Below, piece by piece: positions 32,918-45,022 of a stretch of DNA of 64,000 nt (positions within the stretch are counted from its first letter, which is position 1; each line of letters begins with the position of its first letter). The translations under genes and the position numbers were made by a program. The notes beneath the pieces are model-generated. The model saw nothing but the letters and a program-made list of their open reading frames with translations. It searched no databases and was not told the origin of the DNA. Origin of the DNA: Nothopassalora personata (taxonomy: Eukaryota > Ascomycota > Dothideomycetes > Mycosphaerellales > Mycosphaerellaceae); assembly GCA_033816765.1 (NCBI GenBank), contig CM066291.1:2418001-2482000 (forward strand), read 5' to 3'.

Positions 32918-33526
32918 ATGTATATACACCGCGGACCCCGAAGGAGAATTATCGCTAACCGCGCGTTTTAGGCCGGAGCTCGCCTACGCCGCCTATACTA
33001 AGTAGACCCGCGCTACTAACTAGAACCGCGCGTAAGCATCTTCCCTAGCGTCCTCCGCGACTTTTCTACCGGCTTACGGTCTTTTAGCGACGACGCTCGT
33101 ACTAAGCTCCGTACCGTCCTTAAAGCCTAGAAGGCTTTAAAGCCTCTCTAGCGTACTAGTATACTCTCCCGGTAAGTTTCTACGGCCCCCGCCTCTTTAT
33201 ACGCGCTTACCGATTCTTTTAGTACGGTTGCCGCTAAGGTTATAGGCACTATAGCTAATGCTTAGCTTACCTTTAGGTAGACGTATATACTACGGGCCCC
33301 GTTATAAAACTATCGCTAACCGACCTCTTAGTCCCGGGGGCGCCCTACGCGACCTCTAGCTAGGCTAGCGCCGCGTACGTTAGGCCTCGGCCTCTACTAA
33401 CTAGCCTTCGGGTACCCTCGTCTTTCGCGCGGGCCGCGACCGGGCTATTATAGTATGTAGCTATCTCGAAAGGGATCGGGCTCCGCTACTTTTACGGCGG
33501 ACGCCGCTAAAATGAAACGCTCTTAA
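32918..33526 (+). pseudogene. antisense accessory ORF of family A, copy 1
   Basis: A 203-codon frame on the strand opposite to pol, between the chromodomain and the 3' LTR. It is interrupted only by TAA/TAG at positions where CAA, CAG or TGG would restore it. The text is Arg/Leu-rich and helical: MYIHRGPRRRIIANRAF, then SVLRDFSTGLRSFSDDARTK, then KVIGTIANA, ending SATFTADAAKMKRS. The second copy at 58507-59115 has the same length with no indel. No domain recognised. TGA stops are scarce in RIP-mutated DNA anyway, so their absence is only weak support; the start codon is uncertain and the frame may begin further upstream. Confidence 0.45.
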
Positions 33527-36500
33527 ACTCACCTATACCTTCTTACCCTCTCTATCTCCTAAAAAGACTCCCTAACCTAAAAGAACGCCTACCTTTTCCT
33601 AAACGCCTATGTCTACGCTAAATCCCTAGTAATCCTTACCTTTTCGCCTTTTCCCCCTTCTATTCGTATCCTATGCCTCCTTCGGTCCGTTATGCGTTAT
33701 TAGGTTACTATATCTCCTCTCGAAGTTATCCGCGGCCGCTGTATCCGCGAGGTACCCTAATAGTTCCTATATAGGCTTGTAGTATCCGGTCTATTTTACT
33801 AGGACTTCGCGTACTCGGCCTCTACCTCTAACCTTAGTTCTAGCGTATAGGATCTCTTCTACCTACTACTCTTCGTAAGACTTAATTATAATAGGGTCCG
33901 GCTGTTTATTATCGATCTCCTATCTAGGTAAGGGGTCTTAGCTTATAGGTCGTAGTAAGTTAGGATAGAAGACCGGGTAGATCCCGTCGGGGATCCTAGA
34001 TAAGCGTATAGATAACGGTAAGATTACTTCTACTACCGTATACTTCGCGTCTCTATAGTCGAGGCTCTTCTTTAGTCGAATAGTAACATAGTTACGTAGA
34101 TCTAGCTAAACTTTATCGCCTATACGATAGATTAGTACGGGCTTCCTATCCCGGTTAGCGTAGTCCTCCTATTTTTAGGCGGCTTCCGCTATACTCGCCT
34201 AACATAGGTCCGTAATCTTTTGCATCCTTTCTACGAATAACGTTACCCGTTACGCGGCGTCCAACTAAGAGGTCTCTAGATCCGGTTATAACTAAACGGG
34301 TAATAGTGCCTCGTATCTATATATCGCGAAGAAGGGGCTTATTCCTAGCCTAGCGTAATACCGCGCGTTTAGAGCAAGTTACGCCGTAGGAAGCTAGCGT
34401 TTCTAGTCGGACTACTTATAGTTAATGTAGTTACGAAGGTAAGCCTAGACTTCCTAGTTTAACCGTTCCGGGCCTCCGTCGGTTTATAGGTAGTAGGCGG
34501 AGCTAAGCCTCTATTTTACACCGGTTAAACGATAGAAGGTCCTCTAGAAGGTACTCGTCCAGTTAGTACCCCGGTCACTCGTAATAGCTTAAGGGAGGCT
34601 ATAGTATCTTACCTAGCAGTCTAAGAATCTCTTAGCGCAGTCCTCAGCTTTTATAGTAGGCATCGCTTCTAAAACGACGGTCTTACTTAGTCGATCCTTA
34701 ATTACCTAGAGGTAAGTGTTCCCTTATGACTCGGGCATATCCGTTATAAAATCCATCGAGATCTCCTAGAAGAATCGGTCGGGGACCGGTAAGGGTTGTA
34801 GGAGGCCGTGTTTTTATTCCCTCTATACCTTATTCCTGCCGCAGTAGTTACAGTTCCTTAAGAACTACCTTACGTACTTAGACTATAGGGGCTAGTAGAA
34901 GTTACGACTTAGTATCGATACTATAGAGTCCCGGCTAGGGTGGCCGTATACCGGTAAATCGTGCACGGATTAGATTAGCTTAGTTCGAAGGATGTCGTTC
35001 TATAGAATCGCTATATCCGCCTTCTTATAGTCGGACTCCGTAGAACTAGGAGCTCTAGGCACCCAAATCCTACCGCGGTAGCGGAGATACCCGTTACGGT
35101 CGATGCTATAGTTACCTACTTATACCTTAAGTTTTACCTCGCTAGGAAGTAAACGCGCTCCTACCTTAATCGCGCGGTGTACCGCTTAGAACGTGCTGTC
35201 CTTCTCGATAGTTCTTTCCTAGAGGCCGTTTAGCTCTTAGTCTTAGAAGGGTCCCTATAGTGCGCCCGGTAAATCCGCCTCTTCTATAGCGGATAGTCCT
35301 TCGAACTACGTAGCTAAGATTTGTACTAACGAAACCTTTATAGTCGAGCTAACGTCTACTACCTTTAAGCCCGGCTAATTCTTTACGATGTCCGGTTTAA
35401 GAAACCTACGATACCGTAATAACTTATCGTCCTACCTAAGTGTGTCCTACTCCCTTCGAGAAAGGGTATCTGGTATAATCGCCTCGGTACCCGGCCTATA
35501 TACTAGTAAAAACTAGAATTTTGTAACTTCCTTAACCTATAGGATCTACTGTTCGGAAAGCTATCTCTTCGTTATAAAGTATTCTAGGTTCTTATAGTCC
35601 GTCTAGATTATAAAGGGCCTACATGTTTTTAACTCGGGAGCCTATTCTTTAAGATAGGACACTACCGCGAGCATCTCCTTATCGTAAATGTCGTAGTTAA
35701 TCTTAGCCTTATTAAGCTTCTTCGAGTAGAATCCTACTAGTTTTACAACTCCGTCCTTTTCTTATAGGAGGGCGCCTCTAAGCGTAAAGCCGCTATAGTC
35801 CGTCTCTAAAAACGTAGGGAGCTCCGGGTTCTAGTAGGCTAAAACTAGTGCTTTGTAGTACTTGTCCTTTAGGGTCTTAAACGTATTAGCCTAACGATCT
35901 CCCTAGGAAAACACCTTATTCTTACCGGTTAGCGACGTTAAGGGCTCGGCGAGCTTTAAATAGTTTAGAATAAACATTCGGTAGTAGTTCGCGAAGCCTA
36001 AGAACCGCTACACTTCCTTCTAGGTAACTAGTGCCTTCTAGTCCTTTACTACTACTACCTTTTCGGGGTCGGGTCCTACTCCTATCCCGTCGGCATATAT
36101 AATGAACCTAAGGTACTTAACCTTCTTCTATACGAACTTATACTTTCCTAGATCTAGGAAAAGGCCTCCGTCCTAAAGCTTCTAGAGTACGATGCGAACC
36201 TTCTAGAAATAGTCCTTTTTTGTTCCGTCGGAGTAAATAACGACGTTGTTAGCGTAGGCCGAGGTAAAGTCGTCTAGGTAGTCCCGTAATAAACTGTTAA
36301 TATACCGCTAGAATGTTATAGGGGCCCCGGATAAACCGAACGGACATACTAGCTACTCCTATAGACCGAATCTAGTTCGAAAGGCCGTCTTATACTCTTC
36401 GCCTCGAGCTATCCGAAGGTGGTAGAATGCGGTAATAACGTTAACCTTCGTAATCTATCTAGCGCCCGTTAGGTTCCGAATAGTTTCTAGGATTAAGAGT

Positions 36501-38169
36501 AGCGGATAACGGTCCTACTTAGTAATCGAGTTCAATGCTCTATAATTATAGTAGAACCTAAGTCCTCCCCCGGGCTTCCTTACGAATAAGACGGGAGCCG
36601 CCGCTTCTAAGGTAGAAGGGCGAATGTAACCCTTACGCTATAGTTCCGTTAGTAACTTCCGGAGGATAAGTAGCTCGTCTTTAGACATGCTATAGAGCGG
36701 TCCCTAGGGCAATGGTTCCGGGCTTCCGTCGGCTTTCGTCCGTATCTCGATCTTATAGTTAAGGTCGCCGCGGTACGGAGCTAGTTTATTAGCTTCCCTA
36801 GTGGAAAACAGCGGCAATATATCCTAAAGTTCTAGAGGTAAGCCCTTCTTAAGTTCCTCTCGCGTAGGCGGCTCCTTCTTACTAAGGGCTTTCTTAATAT
36901 CTTCTACGGTTACCGCGGTAATCGTAGCGAAGAGCTCACCCGACTCGTGTTCTTCGTAGTTACGTCCTTCGGGTACCTATTTCTTTACTAAGCTATAGTA
37001 GTACCGGCGCTTTTTAGGCGTAGTCCGGATCTAGTTATACGCCTTCTACGGGTTCCCTAGGATTATAGGGAAGTCTAGATTAGGCACGACGTAAGCATAA
37101 ACCACCTAGTAGATCCCGGCAGTTTCTATACGGAAGGCGACTACTCCTTCGATCGAGTTCCGTATCGCCTTCGTAAACCCTATAGCCTTACGGCTCTCGT
37201 TACTAACATACGTAAGACCGAGGCCTTTCGCTAGGTCTCCGTTAATTATAGCGTAGCATATACATCCTTTATCGATAAGGGTAAACGTTCCGTAACTTTC
37301 GTTTAGGAGTACGTCGGTATATACAATATTCCTATTTATAGAACTCTTAACTACGTTCCACCCCTTTACTAGTGCTTCTTTATCTCCTAGTTCTAGCTTT
37401 TAACTAGGAGCTAGTCTTTTCCTATCTCTTCGGGATCCGACTTAAACCCGTCGTCCTCTAGGATCGGCGCGACCGAGGCCGCATTAATCCTAGTAGGATT
37501 GACTACTACGGCGTACGGGCATTCCTTTACTCGATGTCCGCTCGCTCTATAGCGGAAGTAGAGCTGTTCTTAGCGCCTACGATCCCTCTCCGCGGTGTCT
37601 ACCTATTTTGCTCTCTACCTCCCTTTATCCCTTCCGATCTCTACGACTTCTAGAGCGGCCTCCGCTTGTCTAGGTTAGTGCTATAATAGTGTTACTATCG
37701 GCATTAACCTAGCTACTAGCCGCTCTCGTAAAAGAACGGGTAGTAACTATAGCGGTCGTACTAGAGTCCTTATTGTTATCCTTCTACCTCTTATAGGCTA
37801 TTTTAAACTAGTCCGTGTCCTCGAGGTTAGTTATAATCCGTTCGACCTCCCCCGTAAACTCGTAGTAGTCCTCCTTCTTCGGCATAGCCGCCGTGTACAT
37901 CCGAACGGGGTTCGAGAAGGTGTTACGTAAGTAACTAATCTTCGCATCGTCGCTCTAGTTCTCTCCGCCGGCGCTTAGTAGGAGTCCGTCGAATTTTATC
38001 TAGTAATCGTACTAAGGTTAACCGTTCGTATGTTTAATCTTAGTAAGCTACTCTAGGGCCTTAGCGCGCTCGTTACTATTACCGAAGACTTTCTCGAGTT
38101 ACGTAAAGAACGTAACGGGGTCCTTCCTAAGTTTACCGTCTCCCTTATCCTAGAAGTGCCGTATCCTAG

Positions 38170-38578
38170 TGTTATTGTCTCGTTCTAGGGCTAGTCTCAA
38201 AAGAGAGATAAGTTAAGTCACGTAGCGGTATTATTCTTTAGAGAGGCTAAAGTAAGCTAAGCGAAGATAAATGATAGGAATAAGAGTTGTATTCTAATTA
38301 GTAAGATAGTAACATAAGTTGAACGTATTAGAACCATAAGGGTTTCTAGCGTTCCTAAATACAAAGGAGATAGAGCGTTTACTCTCCGTGCTCTCTATGC
38401 TCACTATGCTCTCTCGAGATCACCGAGATTAACGAGATTAAGGAGATTACTTTAGTTGCTCTCTCGGTTCCTTAGTTTTATTCCTGCGGGTAAGAGAGCA
38501 CTTCTCGGGCGGAAGCGCCTACTAATTGTAGAGGTCTAATTAGTTAGCTTCCTTTAGCCTCAGATTAGAACCGTAACA
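38170..38578 (-). repeat. 3' LTR of element I
   Basis: 409 bp, TGTTATTGTC to CCGTAACA in the plus direction. It contains a run of short GAGATTA/CGAGAT-type units at 38405-38450 in U3 and the core CTAGCGTTCCTAAATACAAAGGAGA that is shared with copia K. The plus-strand frame at 45171-45392 in the partner LTR is fortuitous. Confidence 0.9.
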
Positions 38579-38653
38579 CTATTACCCTTTTAGCCTAGCT
38601 CTATCCTAGAGCTTTATAAGTCATGTTATACTTCCTTTTCGTGTCTCGTAACG

Positions 38654-39217
38654 ATGTCTTCTTCCTCCTAATCTAAATCTACCGCTCGCCGTAAGAAGAA
38701 AGCCTAGCAGATCTTTCGTAACGGCAATACCGCGATGCGTCCGTATAATTCTTATTAAAAGGAGGGCCGTGTGTGCAAGGTGCACATCTCATCTAGTCGC
38801 TGTTCCGAGTGCTAGCAGCGGAATCTAAAGAGTTGCAATGCGAGGGTAACCGAGGGCGAGTAGAAGCGCTTATCGCTTTAGCGGAAGAAATTGTTGTAGG
38901 AACTAGATACCGCGAAGAGGATTCTTAGTAAAAGGTAGGATGCCTTAATAGAAGCGTATACAAAGGAAATGCGCCTTCGTAAGCAATTGGATGCGGTTAA
39001 ATAGAAGGTTACGGAGGGTCGTTCGTTAGAAGATCGGTTGTTACTAGACGAGGATCTAGGGGCGTAGGAGTACGCTATAGTAGACGCGGATCCTAGTGCT
39101 CCTAATCTATCCTTATCTCCTTGGACCTAGAGTGCTATCGAAGGTCTTCCGGACGACTTCTAGCTTTCTCCTTCTAGCGAGACGGTGCCGTCGGTAGCTT
39201 AGCCGGCTCCTTCGTAA
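38654..39217 (+). pseudogene. antisense accessory ORF of family I: Cys-rich plus coiled coil
   Basis: A 188-codon frame from ATG 38654 to TAA 39215-39217 on the strand opposite to pol, between the integrase and the 3' LTR. All interruptions are TAG/TAA at former CAG, CAA or TGG sites. Readable parts: a basic N-terminus (TARRKKKA), AMRPYNSY, a Cys/His cluster (RVCKVHISSSRCSECQQRN, then KSCN), a long charged helix (KKLL, ELDTAKRILSKR, DALIEAYTKEMRLRKQLDAV) and an acidic Ser/Pro tail. The Cys cluster followed by a coiled coil resembles hypothetical proteins I recall beside fungal retroelements. Possibly a small metal-binding, nucleic-acid-associated protein; function unknown. Confidence 0.55.
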
Positions 39218-39257
39218 GGGTATTTATTTGTAAGTTGTATCCCTATTCTTATTAATC

Positions 39258-39331
39258 GGCTAGGTAGCTTAGTAGTAGAGCGCAAGCTGTCTACACTCTT
39301 AAGGTCGTAGGTTCGATTCCTACTCTAGTCG
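39258..39331 (+). tRNA. tRNA-like sequence, probable pseudogene, inside element I
   Basis: 74 nt. The acceptor arms GGCTAGG and TCTAGTC pair over 7 bp (two G-U); the D stem GCTT/GAGC pairs; the T arm is perfect (GTAGG TTCGATT CCTAC). A box TAGCTTAGTAG and B box GGTTCGATTCC are both intact. The anticodon arm does not fold normally: CAAG faces CTTA with a 9-11 nt loop containing GTC, so no amino acid can be assigned. It lies between the element's integrase end and its antisense frame. It may be a captured tRNA, a SINE head, or a mitochondrial-type tRNA copy. Confidence 0.4.
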
Positions 39332-39384
39332 TCCGTTTGCTCAAAAGTTACTATGTCTTATAGTGTAGTTACTTCTAAGCAAGC

Positions 39385-42300
39385 GCCGTTTTAATACTCC
39401 CGAATCTTCTACTAACAGTTTCGTAGGTTTTCTTTTAGTTCCTAGGTATTTTCTACTTCGTCGTATCCCTTCCATTTAATAAGGTATCGCTAACCCTTTT
39501 TATCTAGGATTTTTTTGACTTTAAATTCGTTTTCTGCTTCCGGCTCGAAATGGAAGCTCTCTTAGCAAGGTGTTCTAGCGTCTACGGGTTCTAGCTTAGA
39601 GATATAGAAGACTAGGTGGATTTTTACGTTAGGTGGTAGTCGTAGTCGATAGTTAACTAGTCCTACGACTTTGTCGATTAAAAATGGTCCGACCTTAACG
39701 TGATCTAGTTTCTTAGTCTATCTTCTTATTCTTAAGTTTTTTATAAGGAGATAGACCTTATCCCCCTTTTTTAGTAGAGGTGCCATTTTTCTCGTATCCT
39801 ACCGTTATTAAGACAGTTTTCGTTATGTATCTTCGATCGCCTTGCGTGTTTCTTTATACACTTCCTTAAGAGTATCCGTCGTCACGATTACTCTCTCGGC
39901 CTATGGATGGGATCTAGGTGTTCCGAATAGGTTATGATCTTTACTAAAGTTCGCATAAAATGGCGTCGTTGAAGTTGTCTCCGATTTGTGGTTGTTTAGT
40001 ACAATCTACGCTATTGGCAGTAATGAAACCTAGTTGTCTTATGCATAGTTAATGTAGTATCGTAGGTATTGTTCTAGCGTTTAATTTATCCTTTCGGTTT
40101 GTCCGTCTATCTCCGGATAATATGCTATTAACAGCTTATGTTTGATTCCGATCGTTCCTATAAGCGTCTTCTAGTAGTTTAATATAAATAGCTTATCTCT
40201 GTCCGTTATAAACGCTTAAGGGAATCCGTGGTATCGGATAAGTCTATCTAGTACGAGGTATCCGAGCTGCTCTACATTGTACATTTCTAATGTAGGAATA
40301 AAGTGTACGTATTTCGTAAGTCTATTAACTATAACTAGTATTATGTCGTATAGTTATTTCGTAACTTGATCTCTTAACGGTAGGAGTTTCGTAATAAAGT
40401 CTATTGTGACTTCGTCCTATAGTTTCGTCGGTAGTGTCCTAAACTGTAGGTAACCGTATTTTGCATGTCTCGTAGCCTTATTTCGTTAGCAGTGTACGCA
40501 TTATTTAATGTAGCGTGACACCTTAAGTCTTATCTATAGAAAGGAGAAACTGCGCTGTATTAGGTCTATAGTTTTTAAAGTTCTAGGGTGTCTATAAGTT
40601 AGTCCGTCGTAATGTTATTAAATGTATTCTTCTTCTCGATCCTTAGGTACTTAGTATTTTCCTTACGATATAGGGAATTGTTCGTCCCTGTCGCCTAGTA
40701 TCCGTACGATGTTGTTAAATTCTCTTGTATTAGCACTAAGACTTCCGTCGGGGTTCGTCTTTAATATCTTATGTTACACTAGTTCTTTTTCTTCTATATA
40801 GTCGCTTCTTCGGCTTAGCGCGTCGGCGCGGCCATTCTCTCGTCCTAGAGTATATTTAATTTCGAACTTATACTGTCCTAGCAGCTCCGACTAGCGGGCT
40901 TGCCTTCGGGTAAGTTCTTTCGTTGTCGTGAAGTACGTAAGATTCTTATAGTTAGAAAGAATCGTTAACTTCGGTAGGCCCTCGATATATACTCTCTAAT
41001 GTTGCATAGTAGCAACAATGGCTAGAAGCTCTTTATTATAGATGTCGTAGTTCTGTTCCGCTATAGTCATTTTCCGGGAGTAATAGGCTACTAGGTGTCT
41101 CTACCTATCGCGTGTCTACGTTAGACACGCGCCTATTGCTATATTAGACGCATCGGTCTCGATGTAGACTTCCTTACTACTATTGAATAGTCGAAGCGTA
41201 GGGGCTAAAGCGTATTATTCCTTAAGTTTCTTAAATACTTTAATCTATTCTTTTCTCTATTTCTAAGTGACGTCCTTTCTTATAAGCATCGTTATTAGTG
41301 CTGCTATCTTTAAGTAGTCCTTAATGAATTTCCGGTTGTAGTTCGCTAGTCTAAGGAATGATTGTACGTCCTTGACTGTTTTCGGTTCTAGCCATTCTCT
41401 AATTAACTATGTCTTCGTAGGGTCGATCGTTATTCCTATAGTGCTAATAATGAAGCCTAGGAATTTAACTTCTTTCTTATAGAATTCGCATTTCTCGGGT
41501 ACCGTCTTGAATCCTAATTGCGTAAGTCGTTCGAAGACGTCCTAGACTTGTCTTATATGTTCCTATAGGGATCCTTTCGTGTAGACTAGTATATCGTCTA
41601 TGTAGGCGATAACGCATACGTCGAGTAGGTCTCTAAGTGTTTCGTTAACAAGGTCCTAGCAGGATGCGGGTGCGTTAGTTAATCCTATTAGCATAACTAA
41701 GAATTCGTAGAGTCCGTATCTTATTCTAAAAGCGGTTTTCCATTCTTCTCCTTCTACTATCCGTATAGCGTAGAAGGCATCTCGTAGGTTAATCTTCGTA
41801 TACTAGTCCGATCCGGTTAATCTGTCTTATGCTTCTTCGATGTTAGGTAGCGGGTATCGGTTCTTAATCGTAATCTCGTTTAACTTCCTATAGTCTTATA
41901 CGAGTCGTAACTTCCCGTTTGCTTTTAGAACGAACATGTATAGAGTTCCTACACTTAAGGTGGATCTTCTTATCTATCCTTTAGCTAGCTTCTCCTTTAG
42001 CTATTCTCGTAGGGTCTATAGCTCTTTCTTAGACATTTGATATAGGGGTCCCTATAGAGGCTCTTTCCCTAGCTAAATGTTAATCTTGTGATCCTATAGG
42101 CGGTGCTTAGGTAAGGCGGTTTTGCCTCTTTCCTCTTTAAAGAGTCGCGACTACTTACGATACTCCTTAGGAATACTTAACTCTAAGATGTTAGTATTCT
42201 TCGATGGTGCGTTACTTCTATCACTTCTAGTAACTTCGTGACCCGGCGGCCCTACGCTAGTGTCTGTCCCGGTCGAAGGTGGTTCTTCTATCCTTCTATT

Positions 42301-42700
42301 CGGCGTAAGCTGTATCTCGTTTAGCTGTTTCCTTGCCTTATCTACTAGTGAACGCTACTACTACGTAGGCTAAATGTCGACAACGTAATCGCATTCCCTA
42401 AATGTAAGTACTCCTCTTCTCTAGTCGATTACTAGATTGTGCTTTCTTAACTAAGGCATACCTAATACTATGTTATAACTGGCTATATTAGTAACATCTA
42501 AGGTAATATTCTCGTAGTGCTATTAGATAGCTAGTGGCAATGGTATCGTCTCCTATTCTACGCTAGGTAACGATGATCCGTTTACCGCGATTAACTCGTA
42601 ACCCTATTTCTTCTTTAGGGTAGCTAACCCGTTTCTTCTTATAAAAGACTCGGAGATAAAGTTCTCCGCTGCTCCTAAGTCGATTATAACACTAGTCTTG
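39385..42700 (-). pseudogene. pol of element I: protease, RT, RNase H, integrase, chromodomain
   Basis: The minus-strand frame is interrupted by RIP stops but long parts read through. The protease DSGA site is DLGA. RT has an intact YIDD core. The integrase core has DIILVIVNRLTKYVHF, RDKLFILNYWKTL and QTERINQTLEQYLR, the last Asp/Glu region typical of Ty3. The chromodomain closes the protein. It is the most readable pol in the window. Confidence 0.85.
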
Positions 42701-43627
42701 TGTCCGTTAACGATTGCTTATGTCTAGAAAACTGTGTTTAATGTCGATACGTGAGCCTAAGTATTACATAACTCCCTCCGGTCGCTTATTCCTAGGGAGC
42801 TAATCCTTTTCCCGAATAGTATATAGTTCGCTATGCTTCGTACCTAGAGGCTTCGGCTAGAACCTGTAGCTCGTTGCCCTATGTCTACACTTGTAGTCTA
42901 TTGCGTTCCTAGATCTTCTACGTTTCTAAGTAGAGTGCGCGTGCGTGCTGCACTATATTACGTAATTCATTCGATATGAATGTTCCTAACGGTATAAGAT
43001 ATCCGGTTCCTATTATTCGGCTTCCTATCGGTAGTCGTTCTATAACGGTGGTTGCTAGATTCTCGGTTGTTTCTATGAGTAGGTATCCCTAGGCTATGCC
43101 TCGTAGGGTGTCGAGTGTCTTGTTAAACTTAATGGAATGTAGCCTCCTTCGTCTACCTATCTTAGGTAGGAATTCCTCGTGCCTTCTTTATAGGTAGATA
43201 ATTATATCGTACAGTTTTTTAGGTGCATCTACCGTAAAGGTAAGTTGTTCGTTATCGTTGTTAGTGTCGCTCTCTTCTCCTTCGGAGGAATCTTCTTCGC
43301 TAGATTCTTCCGGATCCTGTTCTTCCTCGATAGTATCTAGCCCGGTGGTTTCTTGACTTTCTTCCTATGGTTCTAGTAACTATAATCCGTTCCATCCTAG
43401 GTCCTAATTTTCTTTATCGCTTCTATCTTCGTTAAAGTAGGATTTATCGATGTCCACTTCTCGGAGCGTAGCGTCTTGCCTATACGTCGCTCCTAGGGTT
43501 CCTCGTAGTTGCTAAGGCTAATACCCTGCGCCTAACTTCGCGGCGTAGTAGATTTGACACGAGTCTTAGTAACAGAATCGCTAATGAAGGCTTCTATAAC
43601 TATTTCGAGACTCGGATTCGGTCTCGT

Positions 43628-43817
43628 TGTCACGGTTTACCTTTGCACAGACGCACTTCGGTGTCACGTGACCTCGCGCCCTAGCGCGCCCGGACCCTAG
43701 ATTCGGGCCCGATCTTATCACGCGCTTCTCGCGACTTCTTACTTCTCTTCTTCGTAGAACTTACTCGATACTAAGGCTAATACACGTTTGCGCCCTGTTG
43801 CTGTCTTGTCCGTGTCA
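43628..43817. repeat. 190-bp solo LTR with little RIP, CTCGT duplication
   Basis: Starts TGTCACGG and ends CCGTGTCA, with CTCGT on both sides (43623-43627 and 43818-43822). It has many CA and TG dinucleotides, unlike the DNA around it, and includes GTCACGTGAC. It lies inside the gag of element I, so it is younger than I. Same layout and ends as 50294-50485. Confidence 0.85.
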
Positions 43818-45022
43818 CTCGTAGTCGACTCTTCGTATTATTATGTTGAACTGTCGTAGTTAGTTCTTCGCATTAAATGGAATAACTACTATTTGCTACC
43901 TATAGTATCCTCCTCGTCCTTCTAAGGGGTCTAGGAGAGGCGTCGTACTTCTATTGCTAGCTCTCTCCTCTACTCTCCGAGTATAGTCGGTATCTCCTCG
44001 AGATCTAACGCTACTCTTAGATTTACTAGTTCGGGGTTGCATTATATTGAACTACTCGCGGCGTACTATATTCTTACCGCGGCAATCCCGCGCTATATAG
44101 CCTTCCTTACTATAGGCATAGCATGTAAGTTTTCCTTTTCCTTTAAAGGGCTTCTTTCCGTAGCCCCTACTCTTGTCGATCCTCCGTCCTCGTTAGGTAA
44201 CGTCCAGTTCCATTAGCTATAGTCTATAGTAGGGTTAGCTTTGTCGTAAGAATTCTCCCTTCGCAACGTATCCTCCTAAGGGTCTACGGTCCGGAGCGTA
44301 TCCTACTATTCCTCCTACTTTAGAGTCGTATTTCTTCTCCTAGTGTCGTTCCTAGAGCTAGTTATCGATGTTGATCGACGCTTTCATTAGCTCTTCGAGG
44401 TTAGTAATCTGTCCTCCATGTCTTATTAACTCGTCCTTAACGGAGTCCTTAAGTCTACGTCGGAACATAGTTATTAACGCCGTCTAGTCCTATCTAGTAA
44501 TTTGTCCATATTCTTCGAATTTGGCGGCATACTCTAAAGCAGACGTCTTCTGCTTTAGGTGTTGAATTATTCGTATAGCCTATTGGACTTCGTTCGAGGT
44601 TCTAAAGATTAATTTTATCTTTTCTTTAAAAAGGGTGTAGCTCCTAAACATTCTAGTAGGGTCTAATCGTCCTATACCTTTAAGGTATTCCTTAAGGTAA
44701 GGTTTGATCTAGTTCTACGCACTTCCGCGAAGGTACGTAATAGCGAAGATAGTTCTTTTATCGGCATCGACTAGGTTAAACATAAGGTACATATCTATCT
44801 AATTAATCTAGTCGTCGAACTTAGCCCTGTCTCTATAGAAGAGGTCTAGCTTAGTAGCCTTAACGTCGTTCTTCCTTAGAGTAGGCTCGTTATCGTCATT
44901 AGACTCATCGTCCTTCGTAGTAGTCTATTATAGTGGCGCACGGCGGATGCTTCCTACTTCGCTAGGGGCGGGTGTTCCCCTACTAGCTGCTTAAGTAGCG
45001 CTCATCCTAAGGGCGTTTAAAG

